The position numbers were made by a program, and so were the translations under genes. The notes beneath the pieces were generated by a model. That model was not told where the DNA came from and did not search any database. It worked only from the letters and a program-made list of their open reading frames with translations. 64,000 nt of DNA from Spirometra erinaceieuropaei (Eukaryota > Platyhelminthes > Cestoda > Diphyllobothriidea > Diphyllobothriidae), in NCBI GenBank assembly GCA_902702965.1, contig CACRXP010000009.1:1446930-1510929 (forward strand). Reading direction: 5' to 3'. Shown piece after piece: positions 8,931 through 20,011 of this stretch (its first letter is position 1; each line of letters opens with the position of its first letter).

Positions 8931-10329
8931 AAGAATTTGGTGCTCGCGAAGGTTGTCGGACTCATTAAAGGCTTCAGCCGGCAAGAAGAAAAAATATGAT
9001 TTGTTCTGGTTTGAATAACCCCACAGTGTGCTACATCTTGAATTGGTTCTGCATTTCTAGGTTTATGAGCAGGACTTTAGGTGGCAAATCACCTGGGGTG
9101 GATGTAAACAACGGCATCAGGACTAAAGCAACCGGGTCGAATAATTAGGCTGCGAGTTCGGAGTTATCTTAAGGGAGGTTAAATTTGAAGATTATATTTT
9201 GGCTAAATTGAGGAATAATGGACATTCGCGCACAAGTATCGATCGTAATGCAACAGGTTATGGAGGATATTTTGCCTGACTTAGAATCCCGGAGGAGAGA
9301 CATCTATGAGCATCATCGGTGATTAGACATTTATGCCTACATTCTGGCATGCAGAAGTGACATATTTTTGCAAAATGACTTTGTTTTTGAAAGCAGGTTC
9401 TAATTTTGCATCGTAATTTCCTCAGATCGTATCAAACGTCATCCATTCCTAATTGATGGGAAGTTCAAATTTCCCTCACAATTTTTCCTACTAAACAAAG
9501 TGCACTTTATGTCGGCATGCCAACATTTCCTACCGCTACATCACCGCATGGATGAACGGTTCGTACACGCGAGTAGTTCAGGGAGTATGAAAGGAAGGTT
9601 GGAGCCGATGAATCGGTGCATTTCTCAATATAATAAATTTGACATATTGTGATTCGTCGTTTGGCCGACCGGATAATTTAGTCCTCACCAAGACCGACAG
9701 CCAGACTGACATGGTTCCATCGCAGAGTGCCCTCTATGACATTCCCACCCATATGAGATCCGAGTCGTCCGCATTAAAACTCAACACGCGTAGACGGGCT
9801 GAATAGGTTTGTCACTCGGTGTACTCAAACCAATTATCAGGTCCCATTAAATTTGTCTCGTTTTCCGGATAGATACTGCGCAAGTCAGAGGCACTGGGTT
9901 CATTTCGTTGTAAGCGCGATGGAGCTAGTTGGTTTGCGACTGTCTAGATGTCATGTTATTAGCAGGGAGGAGGGTCTTTGTCAGATGCCGTGTCTGTTGT
10001 TGTACTTTCACTAGACTGCCACTGCGGTGATGTACAATGCTGCAAATGGGGCAACTGTGTTAACTGCTCGGGTAATCGAACAACCAAATATCTTAATAAT
10101 CTTTGATGACCTGCAAGCCGCTTAGACAACTGGTTGCGACAGATCCTCACTACTCTTCGAAAAATAACTGTGTCTACAGCTCTCATTTGGCAAGTTCATT
10201 CTGTGTCAAGATGCAATAAATCGGTCTGCGCGGTATGCGAGCCAGACATCTGCAGTTACTGCATAACTCACTTTACAGTAACGAATATAATTTGTTCATC
10301 GCGACAAATTATAACTCGTGAGTTGTTTT
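8931..10329 (+). repeat. Modules M15-M17, second copy
   Basis: It starts within M15 (TTTGGTGCTCGCGAAGG, CTTCAGCCGGCAAGAA), passes the GGTTTATGAGCAGGAC block, then a full M16 (CATCACCGCATGGATGAACGG) missing from copy 1. A local piece at 9870-10170 has no clear match. M17 (CAGCTCTCATTTGGCAAG) is at about 10178. Minus-strand frames contain KQSHFAKIC-like text that resembles a zinc knuckle, discussed under rejected items. Confidence 0.65.
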
Positions 10330-10804
10330 GATTATGCTCCCAGTTCTGCACTTGATCGACAGACGTGCAGATCATCTTCTCTCATTTTGTTTCGGAATGG
10401 ACCTTTTGGTCTTCTGACATAGGCCGTTGATTTATATAAGCTCCAAAAGAGTTCCACCACTATGGTGCGCCTCGAAAGGCGAAATGGCTCTCAGTTTTTA
10501 ACATAATTGATTATGTAAACTATACTCGCAAACATAAGAGCATGACGTGCACCGAAATGTTTCACAAATTCAGTAGAGACCTGAAAAAAGCATGCGTAAC
10601 GAGAAATATTTTGTTGTGTAGTCATCATAAACCTGCTGGTATTGTGAGTGGGTTTGTTGTAGTCTGAGAGACTTTAAACGTAAACCATACCGTAAGTTCT
10701 AATCTCACCGAGGTCGCTGAGATCCACGCAATTGGGTCCGATTAATTTTTACTTTCTTTTGGCCTACCTAGTCAGTTTACCCGACCGTTAGACGTACTGA
10801 TTAC
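10330..10804. other. Segment without copies in the window
   Basis: A few bases of M18 precede it. I find no repeat partner, RNA gene or supported frame here. It sits between M17 and a second copy of M19, so it probably marks a rearrangement junction. Confidence 0.4.
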
Positions 10805-11560
10805 GTGTTCGTCTAACGCGTCATTGGAGGGTTTCTACCTAAGGTCAAAATGGGAATTCCCGGACTCCGTGGTACTACGGTTGACCTCGTCCTGAATATC
10901 AGGGTTAGTTAGGGTTAGGATCAACAGTGGGACGCGGGAATACTTACTGCTCAGGAGTTTTGTGCGTGGTCGCCGGCAGTACTGAGGGATCTATACTATC
11001 GTATCTGTCCCTGTTTTTTATCAAGAATTAATTTACTTTAAAGATTTCCCAGCCAATAAAACGTAGAAGAATGTTAATTTGCAGTTCCTTATAACTTCAC
11101 AAAGTGAATCAGCACTTTTGAAGCAATAATTTCCCGGAAAGAATTTAAAGCACGCATGGACAGCAGAATTTATTAGAAGGTCATCGCATACTGAACGTAG
11201 ACTAATCAATAATATGGTAACTTCAAAACGCAACATATAAAAGAAAATGGGGACGTAAACACGCCGAGGGATTTAGTAAATCAAAAGGGCTCAGGCCTAT
11301 TAGGGCAAGCTGAGGTTGACCACGCGGTCTAACTGTTTACATAGGGCGAATAGTACTAGTCGCTCAGCGACAACCTGAGGGGCTCTAGATTAAGTCGCAA
11401 GACTCAACTGGATGAGAAAATCCCTCAACTCAGTCGGCAAACGCACCTCCAGCACCTTTTTAGCTTACTCAAAAGCCATGTTTTTCCCGTTGTAGAGCCG
11501 ACTTCACTGCCTCAGTTAGGGCAAGTCGAGAGAAACTGTTTATGGGATCCGAGTCGTCCA
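10805..11560 (+). repeat. Modules M19-M20, copy 2
   Basis: It is closely similar to 7490-8180, with the same opening (CGCGTCATTGG.GGGTTTCTAC) and an added insertion near 10965-11025. It contains the minus-strand frame NSAVHACFKF...FYVLLAGKSLK. Block D at 20012 and 59879 contains the same text inverted. Confidence 0.7.
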
Positions 11561-12541
11561 CATGAAAACCTAACAAGCGTCCACAGTCACGAACATATAT
11601 TGTTCATCGGGACAAATTATAACTCGTGAGTTGTTTTGATTATGCTCCCAGTTCTGTACTTGATCTACAGACGTACTAGCCTCCTCCCGCCCTGCCTAAC
11701 GCTGAGAAACCACATAGGACTTTCAGTACTGGCCAGTTATTTGGTAGGGCTCCGCCATCCCCATATTTTCCAACGACAACCGCACGTGCGACTTAGGACG
11801 TTAAATGGGGCATCAAAGCTGTTGCGGGTTTCGCTCAGTTTTACTTTTTGTTGCTCCTATATGTAATTCTACTCATAGAACATGCAGATTTTGACCAAGT
11901 GTTAATCTTAAGTAAAGCTTAAATAAGTGGCCAAATACTATACACGTATGCCACTTAATTACATGTTTTATTCCGAAGGAGTATGTGCAGGTAGCCAAGA
12001 CGCCGTCGATAATCTGCTTCGGTCCATAGTACTAGGCGCTCGGCGACAACCTGAGGGGCTCTAGATTGAGGCGCAAGACACAACAGTCGGCGAACGCACC
12101 TAAAACAACTCTTTTTTATCTTACTTTAAACCCATGTCTTTCCCGTATTAGAGCCGATTTCACTGCCCCAGTTAAGGCAAGTCGAGAGAAACTGTTTTTG
12201 GTTTTCCTGACAGATATTCTTAGGAAGGTAATGTTTTACTTTACCTAAACGACTGTACTTGTTATTACATTTTTCTTTCAATTTTATTTTCTCTGCATTA
12301 GTCGAGAATCGACACATGAGGAAGCAGTCTGCTCTAATTTTTTCGACACCACACAAATTATACTGTCCAACTTGCCGCTTTAATGTATGCTCTCACACCT
12401 CCTACGTAAACGGAAGGCTCACTCGGCTCTCCTGTGCCGTGTTATCCTTATTTTTGCAAGTGTACATCTTTTACATATTTGACAACTTTTAAGTTAACCA
12501 CAATGGTCATTGAGACGCACTTTTAATTGCATATATGCCCA
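11561..12541 (+). repeat. Modules M18 (B) and M20, copy
   Basis: M18 is recognised by TTGATTATGCTCCCAGTTCTG and ACATAGGACTTTCAGTACTG, then AAATGGGGCATCAAAGC. M20 and a linker follow (CCCGTATTAGAGCCGATTTC, AACTTGCCGCTTTAATGTATG). Matching copies are at 33170-34148 and 63020, and inverted at 44963-45770. Confidence 0.75.
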
Positions 12542-13373
12542 CAGTGCGTGACCGATCTCATGAAATTTTAGCGAAATTCTGAAATGTGCTTCCTATTAGG
12601 AAGGACTACTTAGGTGGAGTTGTAATATTAATAAGCATGCAGCATAATCCTATAGCATTTTGGACTCAGCAGGATGTCGGCTTTTGGATGCGCTCCTTTC
12701 TGACATTCTGCAGGAACCGAGCTCCGCAAAATATGATTACATATGTAACATGCAGTTTTCGTATTGATTTTCGATGGTCTTTCAGATTCAAATATATTTT
12801 ATAAAAAACGTCAACAAGACTATGCCTCCTCTTACTGTTTCGATAGAAAATCAAGCTTTCTTCATATTTTATACCCGAAGAAAGTGTTTATTTTGGTTTT
12901 AAAATGTTTCTTATCATGAGATTTCCATGAGCGTGCGATGTACAGCTCAGCATCGTAAATTTCCGTTACCCCAGGCTTCGCATGGTGTTTACAACACAGT
13001 TCGGATCCAATGGAAAAATTTATGTATTCTATATGTTATCCTTTTAAATGCATAGAAGAATATGTAATTTTCATTACACGGAGAGCATGCACGTTGTTAA
13101 CTGGAACAGCTAAACGCTAATGCAATGGCAGATCTGGCTCAAAATTTTTCAGAAATTGGAAAACTTTTCAAAACCTAAATATACACGTTCTTCGGGTACA
13201 AAATATGAACACAGTGTGATTTTCTATCTTCCTGGTAAGTCCGAAATGGTATTAAATTATGCTGCATGCTAATCAATATTACAAGTCCACCTATTGTTTC
13301 TATTGTAATCGAAAACACATTTCAGAATTTCGTCCAACATTTCATGACACAGGGCATTCACTGTCCAAAGTAG
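12542..13373. repeat. Foldback element A, full palindrome with deleted right arm
   Basis: The left arm starts CAGTGCGTGACCGATCTC. The right arm returns inverted through GATAGAAAATCAC-like text, AATGCAGCATAAT on the minus strand, and a CCAACATTTCATGA block near 13354-13367. The right arm lacks about 190 bp present in the left arm. The distal end (CATTCACTG) is mutated relative to CACGCACTG in the 34 kb copy. The interior holds the sequence shared with short A and M8. Confidence 0.75.
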
Positions 13374-14040
13374 CAAAACTTGCCCCAACCTTCTATTTAG
13401 TATTCTTCTTAGACAGAAGTTGTTGTGACCTTTTAAGTGTTGTTATTTTAGCGGAATACTTGGATGTTGCGCCATCCCATTCTTCTGTAATTCCTGCAAA
13501 GATGTACAGCACAGTTTTTCACGCTGCCAGAACTTGCTGGGTATCTACAATCGACTCGGATCTCGCCATAAATGTCTACAGCGATAACCCATCCACCCAC
13601 TCATTCTCCACCGCATTTATCAATGTTCCTTGGCCGAAATTTGGACATCTTCTCTAATATTGCGCCAAATGATCTACTTGGAATGTATCCCGAGTAGTTG
13701 TGAAACGTATATTTTTTATCTTGACAAACGTCCGGGTCCATAATATATATTAGGCCCACTTGTAAACTTATATCTTGCCGCCGTTTCCCAAACTCAGCCC
13801 GTAACTAGTGACGTCTTACCTTTCTAATGTTTCTTCAGTATATCTAATCAAACTGAATTCCGATCTATGCAGCACAATGCATCTCAGTTTCTGGCAGAAA
13901 ATCAGACGAAATAGCTGCTATTGCATTGATTGTGTCACCTGATATTTCTTTACAAATGCGCTAAATTTAGATGGTTGCATAATGAATACTACTTCAATAT
14001 AAGATGTCAACTTTAGACAGGTGGGCATCCTAAATTAATG
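13374..14040 (+). repeat. Module M2, copy 2, with a 132-codon frame
   Basis: A plus-strand frame (13259-13657) starts in the right arm of A and runs through SKVAKLAPTF, ILAEYLDVAPSH and SDNPSTH to KFGHLL. The homologous frame at 35195-35500 aligns without gaps, with scattered replacements. I recognise no domain. The remaining text (ATTGCGCCAAATGATC, ACTCAGCCCGTAACTAG) matches 35500-35690. Confidence 0.65.
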
Positions 14041-14092
14041 CAACATTTGTTGACAGTTTTTCATTGTCGATACCAACGAACATCCGCCTCCG

Positions 14093-14578
14093 GAGACTGT
14101 CAGAAGACTGCTCCGGACGCGGACCGCCGAACACGCGGCAGCGGTGCGGAGAAATGACGCCAACTGTCAGATCGCGGTCCATTCGACTAGACCCGGTCAC
14201 ACATTCAAGTTCGATGAGGAAAATATTCTTGCGACAGTGGCTCATCGCGTGAGGCGCGAGTTGCTTGAGTCATGATTCACGGGACCTCAGACAAATGAGG
14301 CAGATGGCCGAACAATCATCACACCAGCATCCAACACGGCTGATGTGATTTCAGCAGTAAACAACTTGCATGCCAGCCATCATGCAATTACCACACCAGC
14401 GGGCAACAATTCTTGGTGGAGAGCGGTTACTCATCATAGCTATGCGGTAGCATAACGTCTGCGTCCTAGAAACACTGCAACTTCCTCTGCACGAATCACC
14501 CGTTTCTGTGACTGTCTCTGATGATGGGTTCAAGCGAGTATTCGAAACGTCAGGTGAATAAATCCCTTATTCCAGAGA
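14093..14578 (+). pseudogene. PLE GIY-YIG fragment and 3' end, copy 3
   Basis: The frame holds RTAEHAAAVRRNDANCQI, HSTRPGHTFKFDEENIL, RRELLES, then the same in-frame TGA as copy 2, then FTGPQ. A deletion joins this directly to TNEADGRTIITPASNT, removing the SINKC region and linker seen in copy 2 without shifting frame. It ends at the TAA of 14453-14455. The 3' region carries a ribozyme-like motif and an AATAAA-like signal near 14556. Sharing the TGA with copy 2 suggests a common, already dead source or readthrough by a Sec/Trp codon, the former being simpler. Confidence 0.75.
14518..14554 (+). ncRNA. Hammerhead-ribozyme-like motif, PLE copy 3
   Basis: CTGATGA and GAAAC are conserved, but the helix II hairpin between them (GGGTTC and GTATTC) has lost Watson-Crick pairing at several positions. 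CTGATG at the start can also pair with CGTCAG at the end. Confidence 0.35.
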
Positions 14579-15464
14579 TCGCTTATAGTTCTCATCGGTT
14601 TTTCATTGTGATGGCTCAATATACTATTATACAGACTGTACGGGCATAACACTGGCTTTACAACGTCGTCCGCAACTCACACGCGTCTCTGCATTTTTCG
14701 AGAAATGGGTTTGACACTTCCATGGCCGTATACACAATCTCAAAGAATCGAACGATGGAATCGGATGTGCAGTACACAGTATTTCTAAAGTCTGTCCTGC
14801 AGAGTTCGTGATTGGTGATTGCTGGACGTAAGCGTTATTCAGACGATAAGTTCCTTTAGTCACTTCAAGGCAGACGTTCGCATATGAGGAAGACAAAGAT
14901 CGTTTAAGAAGCGTAAGCAGAATTTCGAATGCTAACACCAACAAAACTTTAGGGATTGAAAAATTTAACTTTTCCAATATGGTCCCAGATAGTTTGACAG
15001 GGTGATCAAGTATTCTAGACTCACAGTCTTCGCGACGCCGTTAAATGCGGTTAAGGACAGTTTTTTTGTTAAGCTGTCTAATAAAATCATGAAAATATCC
15101 TAGTCACAATTCAGAAGCTGTCTTAAGGTCGAAGGTAAATATAATAGCAGTGGAGACCTTCTGACGGAGGTGTAACCGAAAGAAGACTTCAGTGTGGCTA
15201 AATCATGTAAGCCATCCAAGTCAATTTTGCTGAAAACGCCTTCATCATTCGGGTTACGAGACCCGCTCGTCACGCTGTGTTTTGGAATTCGATTTAGGAC
15301 CATGCAGGAACTCGCAGAAGGAGACTGCCGACAAAGTCACGAGAGGACGGAATGGGTGTCTCTAGTTTATTACTCTTTATCCCACCAATCGCACGCAATT
15401 TTAGGTTTGCTCCACCTAGTACACGAGCCCAGTTTATATTTCCGATCTCAATGGAGGGTAAAAC
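14579..15464 (+). repeat. Module M3, copy 1
   Basis: It matches 35705-36534 and in part 48736-49097. On the minus strand a frame at 14627-14977 (IPKVLLVLAFEILL, LRLCIRPWKCQTHFSK) recurs at 35726-36160. Another at 15100-15303 (KIDLDGLHDLATLKSSFGYT) recurs at 36180-36380. On the plus strand, 15194-15562 (SILLKTPSS, YYSLSHQSHAILGLLH) recurs at 36264 and 48796. Open frames on both strands mean I cannot assign a coding strand, and no family is recognised. Confidence 0.65.
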
Positions 15465-15617
15465 GGGCTCCTAGCTCAACGCTACAACGTCAGACCCAAT
15501 GCCCAAGGATGCCAGGGGTGAATCCCAGATGTGCGAGCCTGGGGTCCAGTAAGGCTGGCTGATATTGGCTAATAAGTCAGAAATGGCCATCCCGGTATTC
15601 CGTGTGATCTTCATTTA
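15465..15617 (+). mobile_element. SINE-II, copy 1
   Basis: GGGCTCCTAGCTCAACG gives an A box and GGGGTGAATCCCAG a B-box region, and GGGCTC pairs with GAGCCT/GAGCCC near the end of the head. The body GGCTGGCTGATATTGGC and TAAGTCAGAAATGGCCATCC is closely similar to the body of the Arg-headed SINEs. The same insertion occurs between M3 and M5 at 22013, 36535 and 51064, so it predates amplification of the composite unit. Confidence 0.75.
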
Positions 15618-16078
15618 AGACAATTCCAAAAAAAGTTGGCTGTTGTGCTCCTTCTAGCAAAGCATCCGTGAAATTCCATGTTAGATTTGATCTTCGTTAT
15701 CATAAAGTAATTTTTTTCGGACTTGACCACTATTTTGGTGTCGGCTAGTCTCGCACTGCGTGGACACTGCACAGCGGGATGTAGTTCAGTCAACTGTTCG
15801 CTGTGTCAACAAGGATGTATACAACCCTAAATATGACAATTTGCGCAGAATTTATTCATCAACTCCGAAAAAACTGCCACGAACGGTAGATGATGCACGC
15901 AGGCGCAATGCAGTCCGCTCACAACCCTGTTGGCCACATCGTAAAGCAATCTGCATTTAGTTCAGAGCTGAGCTCCAGATGCCGTTGTGCTTGTTAAGAG
16001 GTCAGTTTAGTGGTAAATAGCATCGCTATATAAATTTAAATAAGACGGGGTTTATTTGAAGCAGACACAGCAAATCAC
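15618..16078 (+). repeat. Module M5, copy 1
   Basis: Landmarks are TTGGCTGT.GTGCTCCTTC, TTTCGGACTTGACCAC, GGTGTCGGCTAGTCTCGC, and AGCGGGATGTAGTTCAG. A plus-strand frame (15760-15960) with TAQRDVVQSTVRCVNKDVY is shared with 23177-23461. This copy lacks the purine-rich and GGCATTGTAACAGCTGACG part present at 22200 and 36840. Confidence 0.7.
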
Positions 16079-16450
16079 GTGCGTGACCGATCTCATGATA
16101 ATGATCACCGAAATGCGTTTTCGATTAGCGAGGATTAATAATGTGACGTTTTAATATTAATCAGCATGTAGCATAATCCTATAGTATTTCGGACTCGCCA
16201 GGATTCCAGCCTTTTAGTACACTGATTTTCCGTCTCCTGTAGGAATCTGTTTCGGCAAAAAACGACTGCTAATGTAGCATGCATTTTTTCCATTGATTTT
16301 CGATGGTCATATAAATGTAAATATATTTTATAGAAAACATGCACGAAAGTATGCTTTCTTTTACTCGTTTGGTAAAAAATTACACTGTATTTAGGCTTTA
16401 GACCGTAGAGAAGGTTATCTTTCGGAATTAAATAGTTTCTGATTATCAAA
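16079..16450 (+). repeat. Short A element, unit 1
   Basis: ACGTGCGTGACCGATCTCATG opens a left arm as in A, but its left flank is M5 instead of M20. The same arm lies at 23541, 37483 and 52371. It runs straight into M6 without a right arm. The change of flank exactly at CGTGCGTGACC suggests that A has real ends there. Confidence 0.7.
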
Positions 16451-16985
16451 TGCTTAAGACCCTACTATGTCCATATACACTACGAACATTGACAGCCATA
16501 TCTTCAGCCCCAAATTGCGCAGCAAAGCTGTTCATTTTAGGAGGCTCGTTCTCAAGACTTGGTGTTGCAAAACCATTGGTCGGATGTGTTAGGGCAGCCA
16601 CACCCGAAGTAAACAATCTCAGCCGTCTGTAATACGGGACCAGTTGTAATATAACTTTTCCAGCTGAGATCGGGGAACGCACAGCCGACGACGTCAAGTG
16701 ATAACATACAAATCAAAGATATTGGGAATGCGCAGTTGTACCTTGAATGGTTAAGGAATGGTTGCCATAACCACTAACTCCATTCTCTTACCCCTAGCTC
16801 TAACTCTAACTCCTAACCCCAACCTCAACGGTCCATCAGGTGGGGCTACGAAACCACACCCTACCAAATCATTTGCCATCTTAGGAGAACTATAAGCTCT
16901 TTTAGACAAGTCGGGTCCCTCGAATGGAGATAACACATTTCAATGCGCATCGAGTTTAGGGGGATGATTTTACGAAAGTTAACTC
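16451..16985 (+). repeat. Module M6, unit 1
   Basis: It contains GACAGCCATATCTTCAGCCC and CCATTGGTCGGATGTGTTAG. On the minus strand a frame carries THPTNGFATPSLENEPP and FGAEDMAVNVRSVYGH. The equivalent frame is open in the M6 copies at 23930, 37839-38195 and 52735-53094. The telomere-like stretch 16789-16829 lies inside it. Confidence 0.7.
16789..16829 (+). repeat. Degenerate telomere-like CCTAAC repeat
   Basis: The stretch reads as repeated imperfect variants of CCCTAAC/CTCTAAC, including CTCTAACTCTAACTCC and CTAACCCC. Related stretches are at 24250-24293 and 40682-40706, but the M6 copies at 38100 and 53010 lack it. Flatworm telomeres are TTAGGG, hence the interest. Confidence 0.5.
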
Positions 16986-17640
16986 TGAATTCCCACGCAA
17001 TTCAGTTAGATTAGGATGATGGCTTTTGTACGAACATTTTTCGGCCACCTACAAGTACCACACTCGGCAAAAAGTGACTAATTTAATAGCATTGGGTTTT
17101 CACCTTAATTGTTTATGCCCTTATATATTCAAATACATGTCGTGTTAAAAATGCATGTTAATATTCATTCTTACATCCATTTTGTATACAAGTACACCCT
17201 TTTACAATTTTGTACTTGAAGAAAACGTTTTACGCAGTTTTTAAGAAAATTTGGAATATGACATTTTCGAGACTGTGCGTTTATCTTTCATAAAACATAG
17301 TGTCCTCACATTAACTAGTGTTGCTTTTAAGTTCAAAATATCCTGAAATTCACGCTAAATTGTATAAACCTTATGTGGTCTCTTATAATAGTGTATCGAA
17401 ATGAATGATTTGACATACTCGGAGAATATAAAGCTTGTCATTTGGAAACCCTGGATGCAAGTTTGACGGCATGACGGTTTCAAAGTTATTCGGTAATACG
17501 AAAAGTATTTTTAAAAACTTTCTTACCCAGACTTCAAATACAAAAATTAAAAAGACGTAAAGTTTTAACAACTCAGTGAGTGAATTAATAGCCACCTGTT
17601 TCAGGAATATATATATTTGAATTTGTAAGGGCATCACTCG
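16986..17640 (+). repeat. Module M8, unit 1
   Basis: It contains GCGACCACACTCGG-like text, TTCAAATACATGTCGTG, CATTAACTAGTGTTGC and GTGTATCGAAATGAATGA. It is a diverged relative of A (see findings). A copy of M7 is missing between M6 and M8 in this unit. Confidence 0.65.
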
Positions 17641-19787
17641 TCAAAAGGAAAACGTCACGGTACTAGAGCAGTTAGCTTTAATCAGTTAAAAGGACAGTAT
17701 AATGCAGTAAATGATTTATCATGGAATTGGTTTTTCACATTAATTATTATATGCAAAGAGCTTTAATGAGTTAAAATTTGAGGAGTCCTATACCGTTCGT
17801 TCAAGGTACAGTATACGGCAGTAAGTGAACTATCATGGAATTGGGCTGCAACGAGACCAATAAAACAACCCCACGAACGCAGTTTATTTGGGTTGAAAAT
17901 CCGTTCCAGAATTTTGTTAAACATTTCAAGAGTTAGCACATCTACTGTAGTTGAGGTAACATTTAGCAGAGCCGAGATTTATGAGTCAAGACCTCCATAT
18001 TCAAAGGCTATAAGGTCGGAGGAAAAGGAACAGTGGAGTCAAAGTAAACATATTTTCACTAATTCTCTAAGTTCCGTTTTAGAATATTTACGATTAAAGC
18101 AAACATTTTATTGAGGCTGATGGACTTTGAATTAAATATTCATATGGGACTTCAGTCTGATCCTATAAGACTAAAGAAGAGTGATCTACTACAATTTGGC
18201 GATTAATTTCTGGGGGAATTAAAAAGATGCAATTTAGCGACTAGGTTATCAAGCTGAAAAGCGCATGGGAAACGCTGGGGGAACCATCGATGCGTCGATC
18301 CCTACGCAGCTGTGTCATGCAGCGACAGAATAAAGGCGAAACGCATGTCTGGCTTTTATTTTGTACCTCTTCTGTCAAGTTTGATATATTGTCATACTTA
18401 TTATTGTTGCTAATGGCCTCAGTATAAACAATTCTGCGGGTTTTTTTTCCTGTTTGTAGCAGTGGCTTGCTCATTACTCTTTATATTGTCTTCATGACCC
18501 ACTCGCCTGCCTCTGAATCCTGTACCCAGTATTCATAATATATTTCTTAATTGTTTATAATTTCTATTAATTTTCTTACTTACAGCCACTTTTTCTAGTC
18601 ATATTTTGTCATTATTCTGTAGCAAATATTTCAAAAAATCCCTAAAGACTCGTGGATCGCCTAGTCTCCACAGACCTAGACAATGGGATCCTTGCAAGCG
18701 CGTATGCGTTTTTGATTTATTCATTGCTTTTGGTGATTACCGACACCCGCTTTCTCCTAAAAAGACAGACGGATTCGGAAATCGTGAATGGATTTTGTCT
18801 TAGACTGCAGACTGCTCTTCTTCCACTGCTCAGTTTGTTTATTTTGAAGATCTAAAGTCCATTCTTTGTTCGAATAAGTGAGAAATGCCTCGTGGCTTCA
18901 ACCCATTGCCCAAATACTATCTATCTACTTCAGGTCTGCCAGTCATATTTGTGTTGATTACTGTCTCAGCAATAATGTTGGTCTCCAGCATTTCAGACTA
19001 AGTTCAGTTGGCGGACCGAAAACCTTATATTTGTCTAATGTAAAGGGAATCGGAGACCTGACGCTGATACTATGCTTCAGTTGATTAAATCAATAGTGAT
19101 CGGTGTCCAAAAGGCGACCATAGTGGCGCACACACTGCATAGAAAACTGAAGCAACGGGTGTTTTAACGAGAGAAAACAAAGTTGATTTTATCTACTTTC
19201 AAGCACAAATATGTCTGGTTGAGCTCGCATGCCTCTGCGGTTTGGAAACCTTATAGTGCACCAATATGGACGGAACCTAAAACATGACCCAGGGATAAGG
19301 CAGATTAGTAAAGTATGACGGTGCACGTTGAGGAAGACCATGTGAACAGAAAGATATATTAGATAAGTATGTCGGTTTTTATTTGCCTTCTGGAAAGAGA
19401 TTGTATCTTAAAGACAAGTACATTAGGTGCCTGTCTTTGTTAAATGATCATTGTTAATGACCAAAACATCTGTTGATGGAAGGACTAAACGTGCTGCAAG
19501 CGTACCTGGGGTAATTTGACCAAGAAACGCCAAGTAAATTTAAAAATGGAATACGTTTCGGTTGACATGCGTACAAGAGAGGCAATCATTTAATGCTACT
19601 CAACCTCATCATTCGCAAACATTTTGCTTGACAATTTAATATTTTTTATGACAATGCAAGTAACTGATTGGAGAATTTAGGAAAATGGAATGAATATAAC
19701 TATAATAAGCAGCTGCATGCAGCAACTGACAACTGAAAAAAATCCTTGAATGACTCATTATTTTGAAAACCTATATATTTATATATA
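17641..19787 (+). repeat. Modules M9-M11, unit 1
   Basis: M9 (AAAATTTGAGGAG, TATCATGGAATTGGGCTGC, GCTGATGGACTTTGA) contains a local duplication near 17690-17830. M10 starts at about 18480 (GTGGATCGC at 18652) and M11 at about 19080, ending in AT-rich text before the SINE. M12 onward is absent from this unit. A plus-strand frame of 65 codons at 18606 and its overlap are unsupported. Confidence 0.7.
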
Positions 19788-19794
19788 TTATCAG

Positions 19795-19963
19795 AAGGGC
19801 ATCACCGACAAAGACTGGGGAGACTAGAATGGCCATTTCTGGCTTGCTAGCCGTCGGCATAAAGCCATACCCAAGCCCGAATTGTGGAACACCCGAGGCT
19901 CGAACTTGCGGCCTGTTATTTAGAAGTCAACGCCTCTAACCACTGGGCCACGAGCCCATTGCG
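19795..19963 (-). mobile_element. tRNA-derived SINE, Arg-like head
   Basis: On the minus strand it has GGGCTCGTGGCCCAGTGG, GTTAGAGGCGTTGACTTC, a degenerate GCAAGTTCGAGCC B box, the common body, and a tail ending CTTTGTCGGTGATGCCC. It is bounded by TTATCAG at 19788-19794 and 19964-19970. No other M11 copy has an insertion here, so it is specific to this unit. Confidence 0.8.
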
Positions 19964-20011
19964 TTATCAGTTTTGATCAGTAATGTTAAGATGTTAAATT
20001 TGCGGTCATTC

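Noticed and set aside
9300..9450. Minus-strand KQSHFAKIC / CRKGHFAKIC text resembling a retroviral-type zinc knuckle (also near 6700, 46330, 59560, 62440)
   Set aside because: Spacing does not fit CX2CX4HX4C, the frame shifts between copies, and no gag, protease or integrase text is nearby.
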